From AG25 sp035517615 (GTDB taxonomy: Bacteria; Gemmatimonadota; Gemmatimonadetes; Gemmatimonadales; GWC2-71-9), in contig DATIYM010000056.1 of NCBI GenBank assembly GCA_035517615.1, positions 1 through 64,000 of the forward strand: 64,000 nt of DNA, given 5' to 3'. Below the pieces are notes generated by a model. That model searched no databases, was not told where the DNA came from, and saw only the letters and a list, made by a program, of their open reading frames with translations. Below are positions 51,624-60,668 of this stretch, in pieces. Position 1 is the stretch's first letter, and each line of letters opens with the position of its first letter. The position numbers and the translations under genes are program-made.

Positions 51624-54185
51624 CTACCGGTGACGCCGCCGCCGCCGGCCCCCGCCTCGGGCTAAACGCTGGCGGTCGCTTTTGGGGAGGCCACGGAGCT
51701 GGCGCTCCAGGTCGGCCAGCGAATCGGCCCTTACCGTCTCCCGTTTACCCCGTAAGACCATGAACCGCACCGGCCTGTCAAAGGCAGGTAAGTCCGTGGC
51801 GCGCAATCTCCTTGCCTGCCCCTCCTTGAGACGCAATCGCACGACCCCGCCTCCCGGCTCCACCCCGTATTCGAGCGGTATTCGGTCACCGTGGAGATGA
51901 ATGGAAGCGGGCAGCAGGTCCAGCTCGCCACGCGCCGCCGCAGGCAGGATTGCATCGACATCGAGCGTGAGTCGTGCTTCGAGAAACTCGTCCCAGGAGC
52001 GCACGTGCTCGAGTTGCAGGAGGAGCAGCTCGGCGATCGGGTCGCGCCCAAGATTGGCGAGCCGGCCGCCGGAGCGGCGCCAGTAGAACTCGATGCGATC
52101 GAGGGCGCGCTTCACGCGCGACTGGTCCGGATGGGGCGTCACTCCCGTGATGACCGAATTCACCAACGCGCGCCGGGCCGCCGCTGCAAGCCCCGACGGA
52201 AACGGGTCCGGCAGCGGCTCGGCCTCGCGGTCGAGCAGGAAACCATGATATCTGACCGTTCGAATGACGACGAGTCCTGCGTGACGGCGGTTGCGTTCGA
52301 ACACGACGTCCGGTGCCGTGCGTTGGGCATAGTGGCGGATGAGGCGCTCGGGGATCTGGGTGCCTTCGATACTCGCTCGCGGTACGCCGAAACGGTCCGC
52401 GAAGTACCGCAGCGAGCCTGCTACCGCCCCCCAGCTGCCGCTCACCGACCCGCGACTCACGCGGGCTTCGCGTCCGTCGGCCGTTTCCTCGTCGATTACG
52501 AGATCGAGCGGCATGATGCGCGCCAGGAGATCGGCGTACCGGGCGAGTAGCGCCTGGTCGGCGTAGGGGAGTCGTTCCGGCAACGGCTGTTCCAGCTGGC
52601 GATACACCGATGCCATTCCCAGCGCCACGTCCTCGATCACCTTCACCAGGACGCCGCGACCCTCGGCCCAACGGTCGATCGTGTCGTGGAACAGGTGACG
52701 GGACAGACCATATACCTCACCCGGATATCCGTGTTTGTTCACGGCTTCCGCGTAGACGTTGTAGCTCGTGAGATGGTCGCTTCCGGGCAGGACGAGCCCT
52801 GCGAGGTTGCGCTCCTCGCGCGTCATGCGATGCAGAGAATCGATGTTGGCGCACACGGCAACGACGGGCAGCAGTTGAGCGTCCGCGTGATAGAGCAGCT
52901 CCCCGAACGGGCGCTCGACCGGCATCGCTTCGACTTCGCGCCCATAGGCCGTCAGGCGTCCGTGCTCGATCAAGCCCCGTTCGCTGAGCAGGGTGACGGC
53001 CTCACGGTACGCTCGCCGATCGAGCGGGACCGGCAGATCGAGGTCCTGAGCGTCCACGCCCAATGCGGCGCATGTGATTGCGACACGTTCCGCGTCGCCC
53101 GCGAGCTGGAACTCGGGAGGTGCGGGACGGAGCTGGTCGAACACAAGATCTCGATCGGTCAGAACGAAGACCTGGCCACTCGCCACCCTGCCATGAACCC
53201 GGCCCGCCATCTGGAGGATTTCGTTGGATCCCAGATATAGCCGTGTGAGAACGTTCCTGCCCCGCTCCACGACGTTGGCGTACCGCGCGTCGTAGATCAC
53301 GACCGTATCCAGGCCATGAATATTGAGCGCGGACTGGCCCGCCGCCGTCATGGCGAGCAGAAACGGCCGCGCCACCGAGCCGTCGAGAAACGGCCGGATG
53401 ACTCGGATGGGTTCGCCGCCATGATAGAACGCGGTCGACAGCGCCTGCCAGCGGTCGCCGAGCTCCCCTGCGATTTGCTCGACCTCGGCGCGGGTCGGGA
53501 CGAAGACGGCGACGCCGCGACGCTCCCTAATCACACGGCGAATGAAACGCTCGTCGAGAAAAGCGAGCGGCCGGAGCGGCAGCACCCGCACTTCGGCGGC
53601 CTTGGCGGGATCGAAGGCGCGCGTTTCGAGCACCTCTGCCGAATTCAGGTACGTCGCATAGAACCGCGGGTCCACGGTGGCCGACAACCAAACGAAACGA
53701 CAACCGGCGCGTTTGCCGAGCGCGAGACATAGCTCCAGCTCAGCCGAGGTCTGGTGGATCTCGTCGACCACCAGCGTGTCGCGTGCGGTAATCAGTCCGT
53801 CCTCGAACCAGCGCCGCGCGATGCCGGTCGTCACGATCACGACATTCCAGGTCGGCGTTTCCGGCGTGGCCTCTCGTTCCCGGTTCACTACGCCCACACG
53901 CAGCTTCGCGCCCAGAATGGTTTCGGCCATTGACCGGATCGCGAGCGTCTTGCCGGTTCCCGTTCCGGCAACGATCCCGAACCCTCGCCCCGACGTAGCC
54001 AGGCGGCGAATGTCGTCGCCGTGCTCCCGCTCCAGCAACGTTTCGATGTGAAGGCCGAGGGCAAGCTCGATCGTTTCACAAGCCGCTCGGGTGGGCGCGA
54101 TCACGATCACGCGCCCGGTCGCCGGCTCGGCGGCCAGGAACGCTTGTGGATCGGGAGGGAGGGAGTGGTCGCGAGAGAGGTGCAC
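51624..54185 (-). CDS. DEAH-box superfamily 2 helicase, HrpB-like
   Basis: About 853 residues. Walker A is AGTGTGKTLAI; the box reads VVDEIHQTSAEL; motif III is WLSATVDP; RecA2 shows VFVPTRAEVEQIAGELGD, SALNIHGLDTVVIYD and QMAGRVHGRVASGQ. The helical helicase-associated part and a C-terminal region with RSWDEFLEARLTLDVDAIL recall HrpB. It is unusual in having about 75 residues before Walker A that include VIVIAPTRAACETIEL. The basic tail is RLARGGGRRRRRHR. The GTG at 54185 is my choice; a TTG at 54242 overlaps the selenoprotein stop. Confidence 0.78.
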   Translation of the reverse strand: MHLSRDHSLPPDPQAFLAAEPATGRVIVIAPTRAACETIELALGLHIETLLEREHGDDIRRLATSGRGFGIVAGTGTGKTLAIRSMAETILGAKLRVGVVNREREATPETPTWNVVIVTTGIARRWFEDGLITARDTLVVDEIHQTSAELELCLALGKRAGCRFVWLSATVDPRFYATYLNSAEVLETRAFDPAKAAEVRVLPLRPLAFLDERFIRRVIRERRGVAVFVPTRAEVEQIAGELGDRWQALSTAFYHGGEPIRVIRPFLDGSVARPFLLAMTAAGQSALNIHGLDTVVIYDARYANVVERGRNVLTRLYLGSNEILQMAGRVHGRVASGQVFVLTDRDLVFDQLRPAPPEFQLAGDAERVAITCAALGVDAQDLDLPVPLDRRAYREAVTLLSERGLIEHGRLTAYGREVEAMPVERPFGELLYHADAQLLPVVAVCANIDSLHRMTREERNLAGLVLPGSDHLTSYNVYAEAVNKHGYPGEVYGLSRHLFHDTIDRWAEGRGVLVKVIEDVALGMASVYRQLEQPLPERLPYADQALLARYADLLARIMPLDLVIDEETADGREARVSRGSVSGSWGAVAGSLRYFADRFGVPRASIEGTQIPERLIRHYAQRTAPDVVFERNRRHAGLVVIRTVRYHGFLLDREAEPLPDPFPSGLAAAARRALVNSVITGVTPHPDQSRVKRALDRIEFYWRRSGGRLANLGRDPIAELLLLQLEHVRSWDEFLEARLTLDVDAILPAAARGELDLLPASIHLHGDRIPLEYGVEPGGGVVRLRLKEGQARRLRATDLPAFDRPVRFMVLRGKRETVRADSLADLERQLRGLPKSDRQRLARGGGRRRRRHR

Positions 54186-54225
54186 GTCTTGTTGGGGAGC
54201 CGTTTGAAGGTCCCCGGACGCAAGC

Positions 54226-54462
54226 CTAACGGTGTGGTTCAACCCGCTCGATGGCGTTCAGGACCTCGCCGCTCTGTGCATGACGACCCAAAGCGCGCTT
54301 CGAGAATACTTTACGACCGTCCACCTCGACCTCGAACACTCCCCCGGAGGACTGGATCAGTTTCACCTCGGCCTGGGGGTAGGCCTTGCGAATCTCGGCC
54401 GCCAGACCGGCGGCTCGCGGTTCGTAATTTCAGACGACGCAGTATTCTATGGTCACGCGCAT
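54226..54462 (-). CDS. SelW/Rdx-family selenoprotein with in-frame TGA (Sec11)
   Basis: Seventy-eight residues when TGA at 54432-54430 is read as selenocysteine: MRVTIEYCVVU, then NYEPRAAGLAAEIRKAYP, then VEVDGRKVFSKRALGRHAQ. The redox motif is CVVU, matching the CxxU/CxxC of the thioredoxin-like Rdx/SelT/SelW family. The conserved following NYxPRA and the GGxFEV-DG segment are kept. Codons after the TGA continue the family sequence without a break to TAG, which argues against a pseudogene. A 17-base hairpin of bacterial SECIS form lies 16 bases downstream. Sec biosynthesis genes are not in the window. It is immediately upstream of the DEAH helicase and divergent from the chemoreceptor gene. 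Confidence 0.85.
54398..54414 (-). promoter_or_regulatory. bacterial SECIS-like hairpin
   Basis: On the minus strand, 15 bases after the TGA, the mRNA reads GCCGCC-GGUCU-GGCGGC: a perfect 6-bp GC stem with loop GGUCU. The apical GGUCU is the same as in the E. coli fdhF SECIS, the element recognised by SelB to insert selenocysteine. Loop spacing from the UGA (21 bases) is in the working range. Confidence 0.75.
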
Positions 54463-54481
54463 GTACTTAGGATAGCTGAGC

Positions 54482-56623
54482 TTGACACACCGCGCCACAT
54501 CTCCAACTTTGCGGCGCATCCAACACCCCCCAAGCCCCAGCGTACCTTCCCCGTCCAACCGGGTCGCCTCCGCCGTTCGAACTGTTAGCACGGCAGGCGC
54601 GATCGGCATTCTGCTCGTTGCCGGTGCTGCGCTCGTGCCGAGCGGCATGCCGTTGTCGACCCTCGAAGTCATGCTCGGCCTCGTGCTCGTCGGCGCACTC
54701 ATGCACCGGGCCGGGGTGGCGCTCCCCGGAGGGGTATACCTCTCGTTTCTGGGGGGACTCGCTCTCTTCGCGCTACTCGAGCTCGGATGGCCACCCGCTG
54801 CCTTCGTGGGCGCTCTCGGGGCCGGGCTGGCGGATCTCGGGTTTCGCAAGACCGGCTGGCGCGCCGCGGTTAGCGATCTGTCGAGGCTCACACTGACTGT
54901 CGGGGTTTCTGGAGCCTGCTACGACTGGTGGGGTGGAGAAGGCGCGGGCGGCGCACTCTCGGCAGGCAATATCGTTCCGCTCAGCGGAGCCCTCGCGACA
55001 TTCACGGCCGTGGCTGCGATGCTGACGGCCGTCGATTCCAGCGCCAGGAGCAGAGGAACGAGCGCCCGCTGGAGCGCGATCGTGAACGCGACAGCGGGAC
55101 TGCTCGCCCTGTCCTGGCTCTGGCTGGCGCATGCGAGACTCGAATTCCCGCCCATACTCGCTCCCATTGCCCTCCTGATTGTCGCAACGATACTCACGCT
55201 GTTCCTGATCCAACGCGCGGTGCGGGCGCTCGTTCAAAGCCTTGCGCTCGCATTCGACGAAACGCTGGGAGCGACGTCTACCCTGACGGAGAGCTTTCAG
55301 CAAATCCAGCAGATTGCCAGACAAGTGCTTTCGTATGACGAGATGGCGATTGGCCGCTATGAGGCGCGTGACGGCCGCATCGCTGTGGTTGTCCACACCG
55401 CTGGCCTCCCGGACGTGACTCTCGATGCGACCACCGGTGCCGGCGCGGAAGCGCTCCGATTGCGCCGACCGGTCGTGTCACGCGAGCAGACCCCGCAGGC
55501 AAACGGCAAAGTGCTGGTGGGCGCGGAAGTCATGGTGCCGCTCTACCATGGCGGCCAGCCCATCGGTTTATGGAGCCTCCGCAGGGCCGACCTCGAGACG
55601 TCTGGAGAGCTCGAGACCAGCATGCTGCAGCTCCTCGCCCCAGCGGTCGCCCGGCTGCTGGTGTTCGAGGGGTCGCTCAGGGCGCTGAGCGGAGCCGCGG
55701 AGCGGAGCGCGGGAGCGGGCAGCCGATTCAACACTGCGCTCGAGCGCCTCGAAGTGCTGTTGCAGCAAGGCAATACGGACGCGCAGCGCTCCCGCCAAGG
55801 GACGGTGCACTCCACCGGATCGCTTGCCGCGGCACTTCGGGAAGCTGGATCACTGAAAGAAAGTGCCGGGGAAGTCAATGCTGCTGGCGGAGCGACCCGG
55901 GACGCCGGGACTCGCATGGAGGAGACCGCCGCCAAGGTGCGGGTGGAGACGCAGGAAGCCGTGCGTCAACTCGTCAGTCTCGGGGCGGCCGCGGAGGAGA
56001 GTGCAGGCGAGGTGCGGCGGTTGCAGGATGTGGCAGAGCAGGTCGAGCGGTTTTCCGAGACCATTGGCTTCGTCGCCAATCAGACGAATCTGCTCGCGTT
56101 GAATGCCACGATCGAGTCAGCCCGCGCCGGTGTGCACGGACGGGGTTTCGCTGTTGTCGCCGAGGAAGTGCACAAGCTCGCCGAGCAAAGCGGGCGCGAG
56201 GCTCGGAATATCGGCAAGTCGGCGCAGGAAGCCCGGCGAGCCCTCGAGCGCGCGGTGCAGGTGCTCGAGCAGATGCGAGTGGACCTCGTCCACGTCGTTC
56301 AAGGCTCGGCTACCTGGGTGAAGGACCTCGATGCCATCGCCGAGGCCGCAACAGGTTCCGCGCGGGCGGGCCGGCGCGTCGCCGACCTGGCTCAGGGCAT
56401 CGCTGAGCTATCGGGCCGCCTGTCGCTTTCGCTCGAGCAGCAGAAGGAAGCCGCTCTCGTGCCGGCGCGAGAAGCGGACGCGCCAGTGACGACGGCCGCG
56501 CAGCAAGCCGAGGCAGTCCAGGCACTGCGGCACACGTCAGCCGATTTGGTTCGCGCAACGCAGGAGCTCGCGCGCACGGTCGCCGAATTGCGCGGGAGCG
56601 GGGAAGAATCCGCAGCAGTCTGA
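54482..56623 (+). CDS. chemoreceptor-like protein: multi-helix sensor, GAF domain and MCP signalling domain
   Basis: A 713-residue protein. About eight hydrophobic helices (residues 38-245) form a MASE-like membrane sensor. A GAF domain (about 265-400: ARQVLSYDEMAIGRYEARDG) follows, then an MCP coiled-coil with hairpin tip GFVANQTNLLALNATIESAR and GRGFAVVAEEVHKLAEQS. No HAMP domain is evident. It may talk to a CheA/CheW system elsewhere. TTG at 54482 is the likely start, 20 bases from the divergent selenoprotein start. Confidence 0.85.
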   Translation: MTHRATSPTLRRIQHPPSPSVPSPSNRVASAVRTVSTAGAIGILLVAGAALVPSGMPLSTLEVMLGLVLVGALMHRAGVALPGGVYLSFLGGLALFALLELGWPPAAFVGALGAGLADLGFRKTGWRAAVSDLSRLTLTVGVSGACYDWWGGEGAGGALSAGNIVPLSGALATFTAVAAMLTAVDSSARSRGTSARWSAIVNATAGLLALSWLWLAHARLEFPPILAPIALLIVATILTLFLIQRAVRALVQSLALAFDETLGATSTLTESFQQIQQIARQVLSYDEMAIGRYEARDGRIAVVVHTAGLPDVTLDATTGAGAEALRLRRPVVSREQTPQANGKVLVGAEVMVPLYHGGQPIGLWSLRRADLETSGELETSMLQLLAPAVARLLVFEGSLRALSGAAERSAGAGSRFNTALERLEVLLQQGNTDAQRSRQGTVHSTGSLAAALREAGSLKESAGEVNAAGGATRDAGTRMEETAAKVRVETQEAVRQLVSLGAAAEESAGEVRRLQDVAEQVERFSETIGFVANQTNLLALNATIESARAGVHGRGFAVVAEEVHKLAEQSGREARNIGKSAQEARRALERAVQVLEQMRVDLVHVVQGSATWVKDLDAIAEAATGSARAGRRVADLAQGIAELSGRLSLSLEQQKEAALVPAREADAPVTTAAQQAEAVQALRHTSADLVRATQELARTVAELRGSGEESAAV

Positions 56624-56649
56624 AAACCGATGCGCCCTGAGGAGAAACG

Positions 56650-58170
56650 ATGCGTGCACTTACAGCGCTCGCGCTGGCGGTGCTGTGCACGGGTACGCCG
56701 CTCGAGGCGCAGCACACCCGCGAATACGAGTTCGACATGTTCGGCGCGTACACGAAGTACGACGCGTCGTTCAATCTCGCGAATACGTGGGGAGGCGGCA
56801 TACGCCTCGGGTACCTGTTCGGGTCCCGCATTGGGGCGGAACTGGATATCCTGCTTCAGCCCGATTACCCGCTCGGAACTGGAATGGGGACGATGGAGCC
56901 GTTGATCGGCGGCGGCAGCGTCGTGCTCAATCTCCTGAACGCGCAGCGCAACATCTTCTATGTGGTCGGCGGGTACTCGCGCATCGATTTCGGCGAGACA
57001 CCGCCCTACCAGTTCACTGACGGAGGATTCCACGGAGGAGTAGGCGACAAGCTCTTCCTCACGAATCGCCTTGCGCTGCGGCTCGAGGGGCGGGCCATCT
57101 ACACACCCGAGACGAATGCTTCGTTCGGGACCAAGTCCGTCACGCACATCGTGGCCTCAGCGGGTCTCGCCATTTTCGCTCCCAACGGGAACCGTCCGCC
57201 GTCCGCCGCGTCGCAAACCTCCGCCCCCGTCCCGGTTGCCGTCGTCACGGCGCCGGTCCGTGTCGATTCCCAGCCGCCCGTGGTGCTGCCGCCGTTGCCG
57301 CCGCCCACCCCCGTCGTCAGCGATGCTGATGGGGACGGGATCCCCGACAGCGCCGACGCGTGCCCGAACACTCCGCATGGAGCACTCGTCGACGATCACG
57401 GTTGCGCGATCGATTCGGATCATGACGGCGTCCCCGATGGCCTGGATCACTGTCCGGAAACGCCTGCGGGTGCGATGGTCGACGCGTACGGATGCCCTTC
57501 GGACTCGGATCACGATGGCGTTCCTGATGGGTTGGACAAGTGCCCCGACACTCCGGCCGGCGCGGTGGTCGATGCGATGGGCTGTCCGCTCGACCACGAC
57601 CACGACGGCGTCCCGGATGGCATCGACAAGTGTCCCACCACCCCGCCGGGCGTTCACGTCGACGCGAGCGGCTGCCCGGTTGACGAGGATGCGGACGGAG
57701 ACGGTGTCCCGGACTCGATCGACAGGTGCCCGAATACACCGCACGGCGTGCCGGTCGACGCCAACGGGTGCATGTTGCTGTTCCATCCGGACCCGCCACC
57801 GCAGCCGGGCCGGGCCATGACTCCCGCGCGTGCCACGCTCATTCTGCGCGGCGTGAATTTCGAGTCCGGACGATCGGTGCTGACCCGAGACTCGTACGCG
57901 GCGTTGGACCTCGTAGCCAGCTCCCTGGTCGCGAATCCGGAGATCCGCATCGAGATCGCCGGCTACACGGACAATACCGGCCCCATGGGGGCGAACCTCC
58001 GGCTCTCGGAGGCCAGAGCCGCGGCAGTGCGAGCGTATCTGGCGCGCAAAGGGGTCGTGCCCGCGCGCATGACAGCACGTGGGTATGGGTCTGCGCATCC
58101 GATCGCCCAGAACGTCAGCGCACCAGGCCGGGCCCAGAACCGGCGAGTTGAGTTGCACAAGCTTTCGTAA
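56650..58170 (+). CDS. OmpA-family outer membrane protein with five thrombospondin type 3 repeats
   Basis: A 506-residue envelope protein. A signal peptide (1-20) precedes an OmpA/opacity-like beta barrel (about 25-177) ending in AGLAIFAPN. A Pro/Val-rich hinge follows, then five calcium-binding thrombospondin-3 repeats (225-376) of the form DxDxDGVPDxxDxCPxTPxG, and the peptidoglycan-binding OmpA domain (about 390-506) with GYTDNTGPMGANLRLSEARA and TARGYGSAHPI. It likely ties the outer membrane to the wall. RBS GAGGAG 4 bases before the ATG; followed by an intrinsic terminator. Confidence 0.92.
   Translation: MRALTALALAVLCTGTPLEAQHTREYEFDMFGAYTKYDASFNLANTWGGGIRLGYLFGSRIGAELDILLQPDYPLGTGMGTMEPLIGGGSVVLNLLNAQRNIFYVVGGYSRIDFGETPPYQFTDGGFHGGVGDKLFLTNRLALRLEGRAIYTPETNASFGTKSVTHIVASAGLAIFAPNGNRPPSAASQTSAPVPVAVVTAPVRVDSQPPVVLPPLPPPTPVVSDADGDGIPDSADACPNTPHGALVDDHGCAIDSDHDGVPDGLDHCPETPAGAMVDAYGCPSDSDHDGVPDGLDKCPDTPAGAVVDAMGCPLDHDHDGVPDGIDKCPTTPPGVHVDASGCPVDEDADGDGVPDSIDRCPNTPHGVPVDANGCMLLFHPDPPPQPGRAMTPARATLILRGVNFESGRSVLTRDSYAALDLVASSLVANPEIRIEIAGYTDNTGPMGANLRLSEARAAAVRAYLARKGVVPARMTARGYGSAHPIAQNVSAPGRAQNRRVELHKLS
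57322..57774 (+). repeat. five thrombospondin type 3 coding repeats
   Basis: Five tandem units of about 90 bases encode DxDxDGxPDxxDxCPxTPxGxxVDxxGC. Units 2 to 4 are most alike (DSDHDGVPDGLD or DHDHDGVPDGID). The similarity at DNA level, especially GATCACGATGGCGT-type cores, would permit copy-number change by recombination. Confidence 0.85.
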
Positions 58171-58191
58171 TCGTGGCGCCTGAAAGCGAGC

Positions 58192-58227
58192 GGGGTCCGG
58201 TCCTCATGGTACCGGACCCCTTATCTT
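58192..58227 (+). terminator. intrinsic terminator after the OmpA-family gene
   Basis: A perfect 10-bp stem (GGGGTCCGGT / ACCGGACCCC) with a 9-base loop, followed by TTATCTT. It lies 22 bases after the OmpA-family stop and 8 bases before the peptidase start, so the peptidase gene probably needs its own promoter or read-through. Confidence 0.75.
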
Positions 58228-58234
58228 CGTCAGC

Positions 58235-60610
58235 GTGATCGAACGGTGTTGGCTGCCTCTTTTCGCCGTGTGCGTCTGTGCCAGTCCGCTCATGGCCCAG
58301 CAGCGCGCCGCGCCCCCGAAACACAAAGCCGCCACCATCCACAGCGCCACCGCCGCGGCGCGGCCGCCGATTCCAACTCCTCGGTCGATTCTCGGGTTTG
58401 AGCCGGGTGACGATCGCAAGCTCGCCGACTGGCCCATGCTGGTTCGTTTCTACCAGGCGCTCGCCAAAGGCTCGAACCGGATCCAGTACCACGAGCTTGG
58501 CCACTCGACCTTGGGCGCGCCGTTTATCACGCTCGTCATTTCCAGCCCGCAGAATCTCAAACGTCTCGACGCGTTGAAGCGGCTCAACGCAAAGCTGGCG
58601 GATCCGCGCACGCTCCGGTCTCCGGCCGAATCCCGCGATGCCCTTCGAGACGGCCGTGCGATCGTGCTGCTCACGTCGGGGGTGCACTCGAACGAAGTCG
58701 GCTGCCACCTCTCCCCTGTAGCCATCGCGTACCGGCTGGCGACCGACACGAGCGCCGCGATTCGATCGATGCTGGACAATGTCGTGCTGCTGCTCGTTCC
58801 CTCGCTCAATCCAGATGGCGTGACGATCGTGTCCCGCTGGTACAACCGCACGCTCGGCACCCCCGCCGAAGGGACAAACCCCCCGGAGCTGTATCACCGC
58901 TACGCGGGGCACGATAACAACCGCGATTGGTACGCGTTTACACAGATCGAGACGCAACTCACTGTCGACTCGCTGTACAACGTGTGGCACCCGCAGATTG
59001 TCATGGATCTGCATCAGCAGGCGGCGGACGGCTCGCGCTTGTTCTTGCCGCCGTACCTCGATCCCATCGATCCCAATGTCGACCCACTGCTCGTGGATGG
59101 GGCCAACGCGCTCGGGACCGCGATAGCTTGGGAGCTCGCGGGTCAGGGCAAGACAGGCATCTCCATCAACTCGAATTACGATGCCTGGACGCCCGCGCGC
59201 GCGTACGAGCACTATCACGGCGCCGTACGGATTCTCGCCGAGGCTGCGGGCGCGAATCTCGCCACACCGGTGGACATCCCGTTCAGCGAGCTCGAGGCGC
59301 GCGCCCGTGGATACGACGCCCGCACGCGGTCGTGGAATTTCACGGCCCCGTGGCCGGGCGGACGTTGGACCATTCGCGATATCGTTGGCTATCAGACCGC
59401 CGCGGCGTATGCGCTGCTTGACAACGCGGCGCGCTTCCGCGACCAGTGGCTCGCGAATTTTCTCGCGATCGGATCACGTGCCGTGCATGGATGGAAGGGA
59501 TGGCCATATGCGTTCGTCATCCCACGCCAGCGTCAGGACAGTTTTGCGGTCGCGACGCTGCTCGCGATCCTGCAGCGCGGACAGGTCGAAGTGCGGACGG
59601 CACAAGAACCGTTCACCGTGGGCACCCAGCGTATCACGGCTGGCGCATACGTGGTAGTGCTGCGACAGCCCTACGCCGCGTTTGCCAAGACGCTGCTCGA
59701 AACCCAGCACTACCCCGACCTGCGTCTTTACCCCGGTGGCCCGCCGCAGCCGCCGTACGACGTGACCGCGCACACGCTCCCGCTGTTGTTCGGCATCAGC
59801 GCGATCTCCGTCCCCGAATCCTTGCGGGTGCCGCTGTCCGCACCGCTCGGGACGGAACGCCCGCGCGCTCCTCCGCCCGTGTTTGGCTCAGACGCCCCCG
59901 TCCCGCGCATCGCCGTGTATCGCTCCTACGCCGCTTCGATGGACGAAGGATGGACACGCTGGGTGTTCGATCAACGGAAGATTTCGTACGCCTCGCTCGT
60001 GGATTCGACCATTCGCGCGGGCAAGCTGCACGATAGCTTCGATGTGATCGTCATCCCGGACGAGTCGCCGGTCGAGTTGATGGACGGCCTGCCGGCGCGC
60101 GTGTATCCGCCGCCGTTCGGCGGCGGCATCGGGCAGGAAGGCGTACGGGAATTGCGAACGTTTGTCGAAGACGGCGGAGCCCTCGTCGCGCTGAATGACG
60201 CCAGCCGTTTCCTGATCTCCCAGCTCCTGCTACCCGTACGGAACGTTCTCGAGGGCGTGGCGGACGACGAATTCTATGCGCCGGGCTCCATCTTCCGGCT
60301 GACCCTGGACACCACCCAGGCCCTCGCGCGCGGCATGCCCGAACAGAGCATCGCCTGGTTCGAGAACGGCCCTGCGTTCGATGTGCTCGATTCCACCACC
60401 GCCACGGTCATCGGGCGCTTCCCGGGGGAATCGGACAAGGTACTCCGCTCAGGGTGGGTCCTACATCCGGAACGGATCGCCGGTCGTGGCGCCTTGGTCG
60501 AGGTGCGGGTCGGGAAAGGGCGGGTGGTGCTGTTCGCTTTCCGCCCGCAGTACCGCGGGCAGAGCCTGGCTACCTACCCCCTGCTTTTCAACAGCCTGCA
60601 ACAACACTGA
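58235..60610 (+). CDS. exported M14-family zinc carboxypeptidase
   Basis: A 791-residue protein with a signal peptide (1-21, ending LMAQ). The M14 domain shows the first zinc ligands in SGVHSNEVG (HxxE), LNPDGVT and NNRDWYAFTQIET, the third ligand in IVMDLHQQAADGSRLF, and a likely catalytic Glu further on. About 350 residues follow that resemble a C-terminal transpeptidase-accessory/glutamine-amidotransferase-like fold, e.g. IAVYRSYAASMDEGWTRWVFDQ and VVLFAFRPQYRGQS. It probably degrades peptides outside the inner membrane. GTG start at 58235. Confidence 0.87.
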   Translation: MIERCWLPLFAVCVCASPLMAQQRAAPPKHKAATIHSATAAARPPIPTPRSILGFEPGDDRKLADWPMLVRFYQALAKGSNRIQYHELGHSTLGAPFITLVISSPQNLKRLDALKRLNAKLADPRTLRSPAESRDALRDGRAIVLLTSGVHSNEVGCHLSPVAIAYRLATDTSAAIRSMLDNVVLLLVPSLNPDGVTIVSRWYNRTLGTPAEGTNPPELYHRYAGHDNNRDWYAFTQIETQLTVDSLYNVWHPQIVMDLHQQAADGSRLFLPPYLDPIDPNVDPLLVDGANALGTAIAWELAGQGKTGISINSNYDAWTPARAYEHYHGAVRILAEAAGANLATPVDIPFSELEARARGYDARTRSWNFTAPWPGGRWTIRDIVGYQTAAAYALLDNAARFRDQWLANFLAIGSRAVHGWKGWPYAFVIPRQRQDSFAVATLLAILQRGQVEVRTAQEPFTVGTQRITAGAYVVVLRQPYAAFAKTLLETQHYPDLRLYPGGPPQPPYDVTAHTLPLLFGISAISVPESLRVPLSAPLGTERPRAPPPVFGSDAPVPRIAVYRSYAASMDEGWTRWVFDQRKISYASLVDSTIRAGKLHDSFDVIVIPDESPVELMDGLPARVYPPPFGGGIGQEGVRELRTFVEDGGALVALNDASRFLISQLLLPVRNVLEGVADDEFYAPGSIFRLTLDTTQALARGMPEQSIAWFENGPAFDVLDSTTATVIGRFPGESDKVLRSGWVLHPERIAGRGALVEVRVGKGRVVLFAFRPQYRGQSLATYPLLFNSLQQH

Positions 60611-60668
60611 TCGGGTGTGACGGGCGTCTCTTGTTTGCCTTCACAATTGTGGTATCGTATGCCCCCCT

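Noticed and set aside
54430..54891. 153-codon minus-strand frame ending at the TGA
   Set aside because: Only its last ten codons are real; they are the start of the selenoprotein. The rest is antisense to the chemoreceptor gene.
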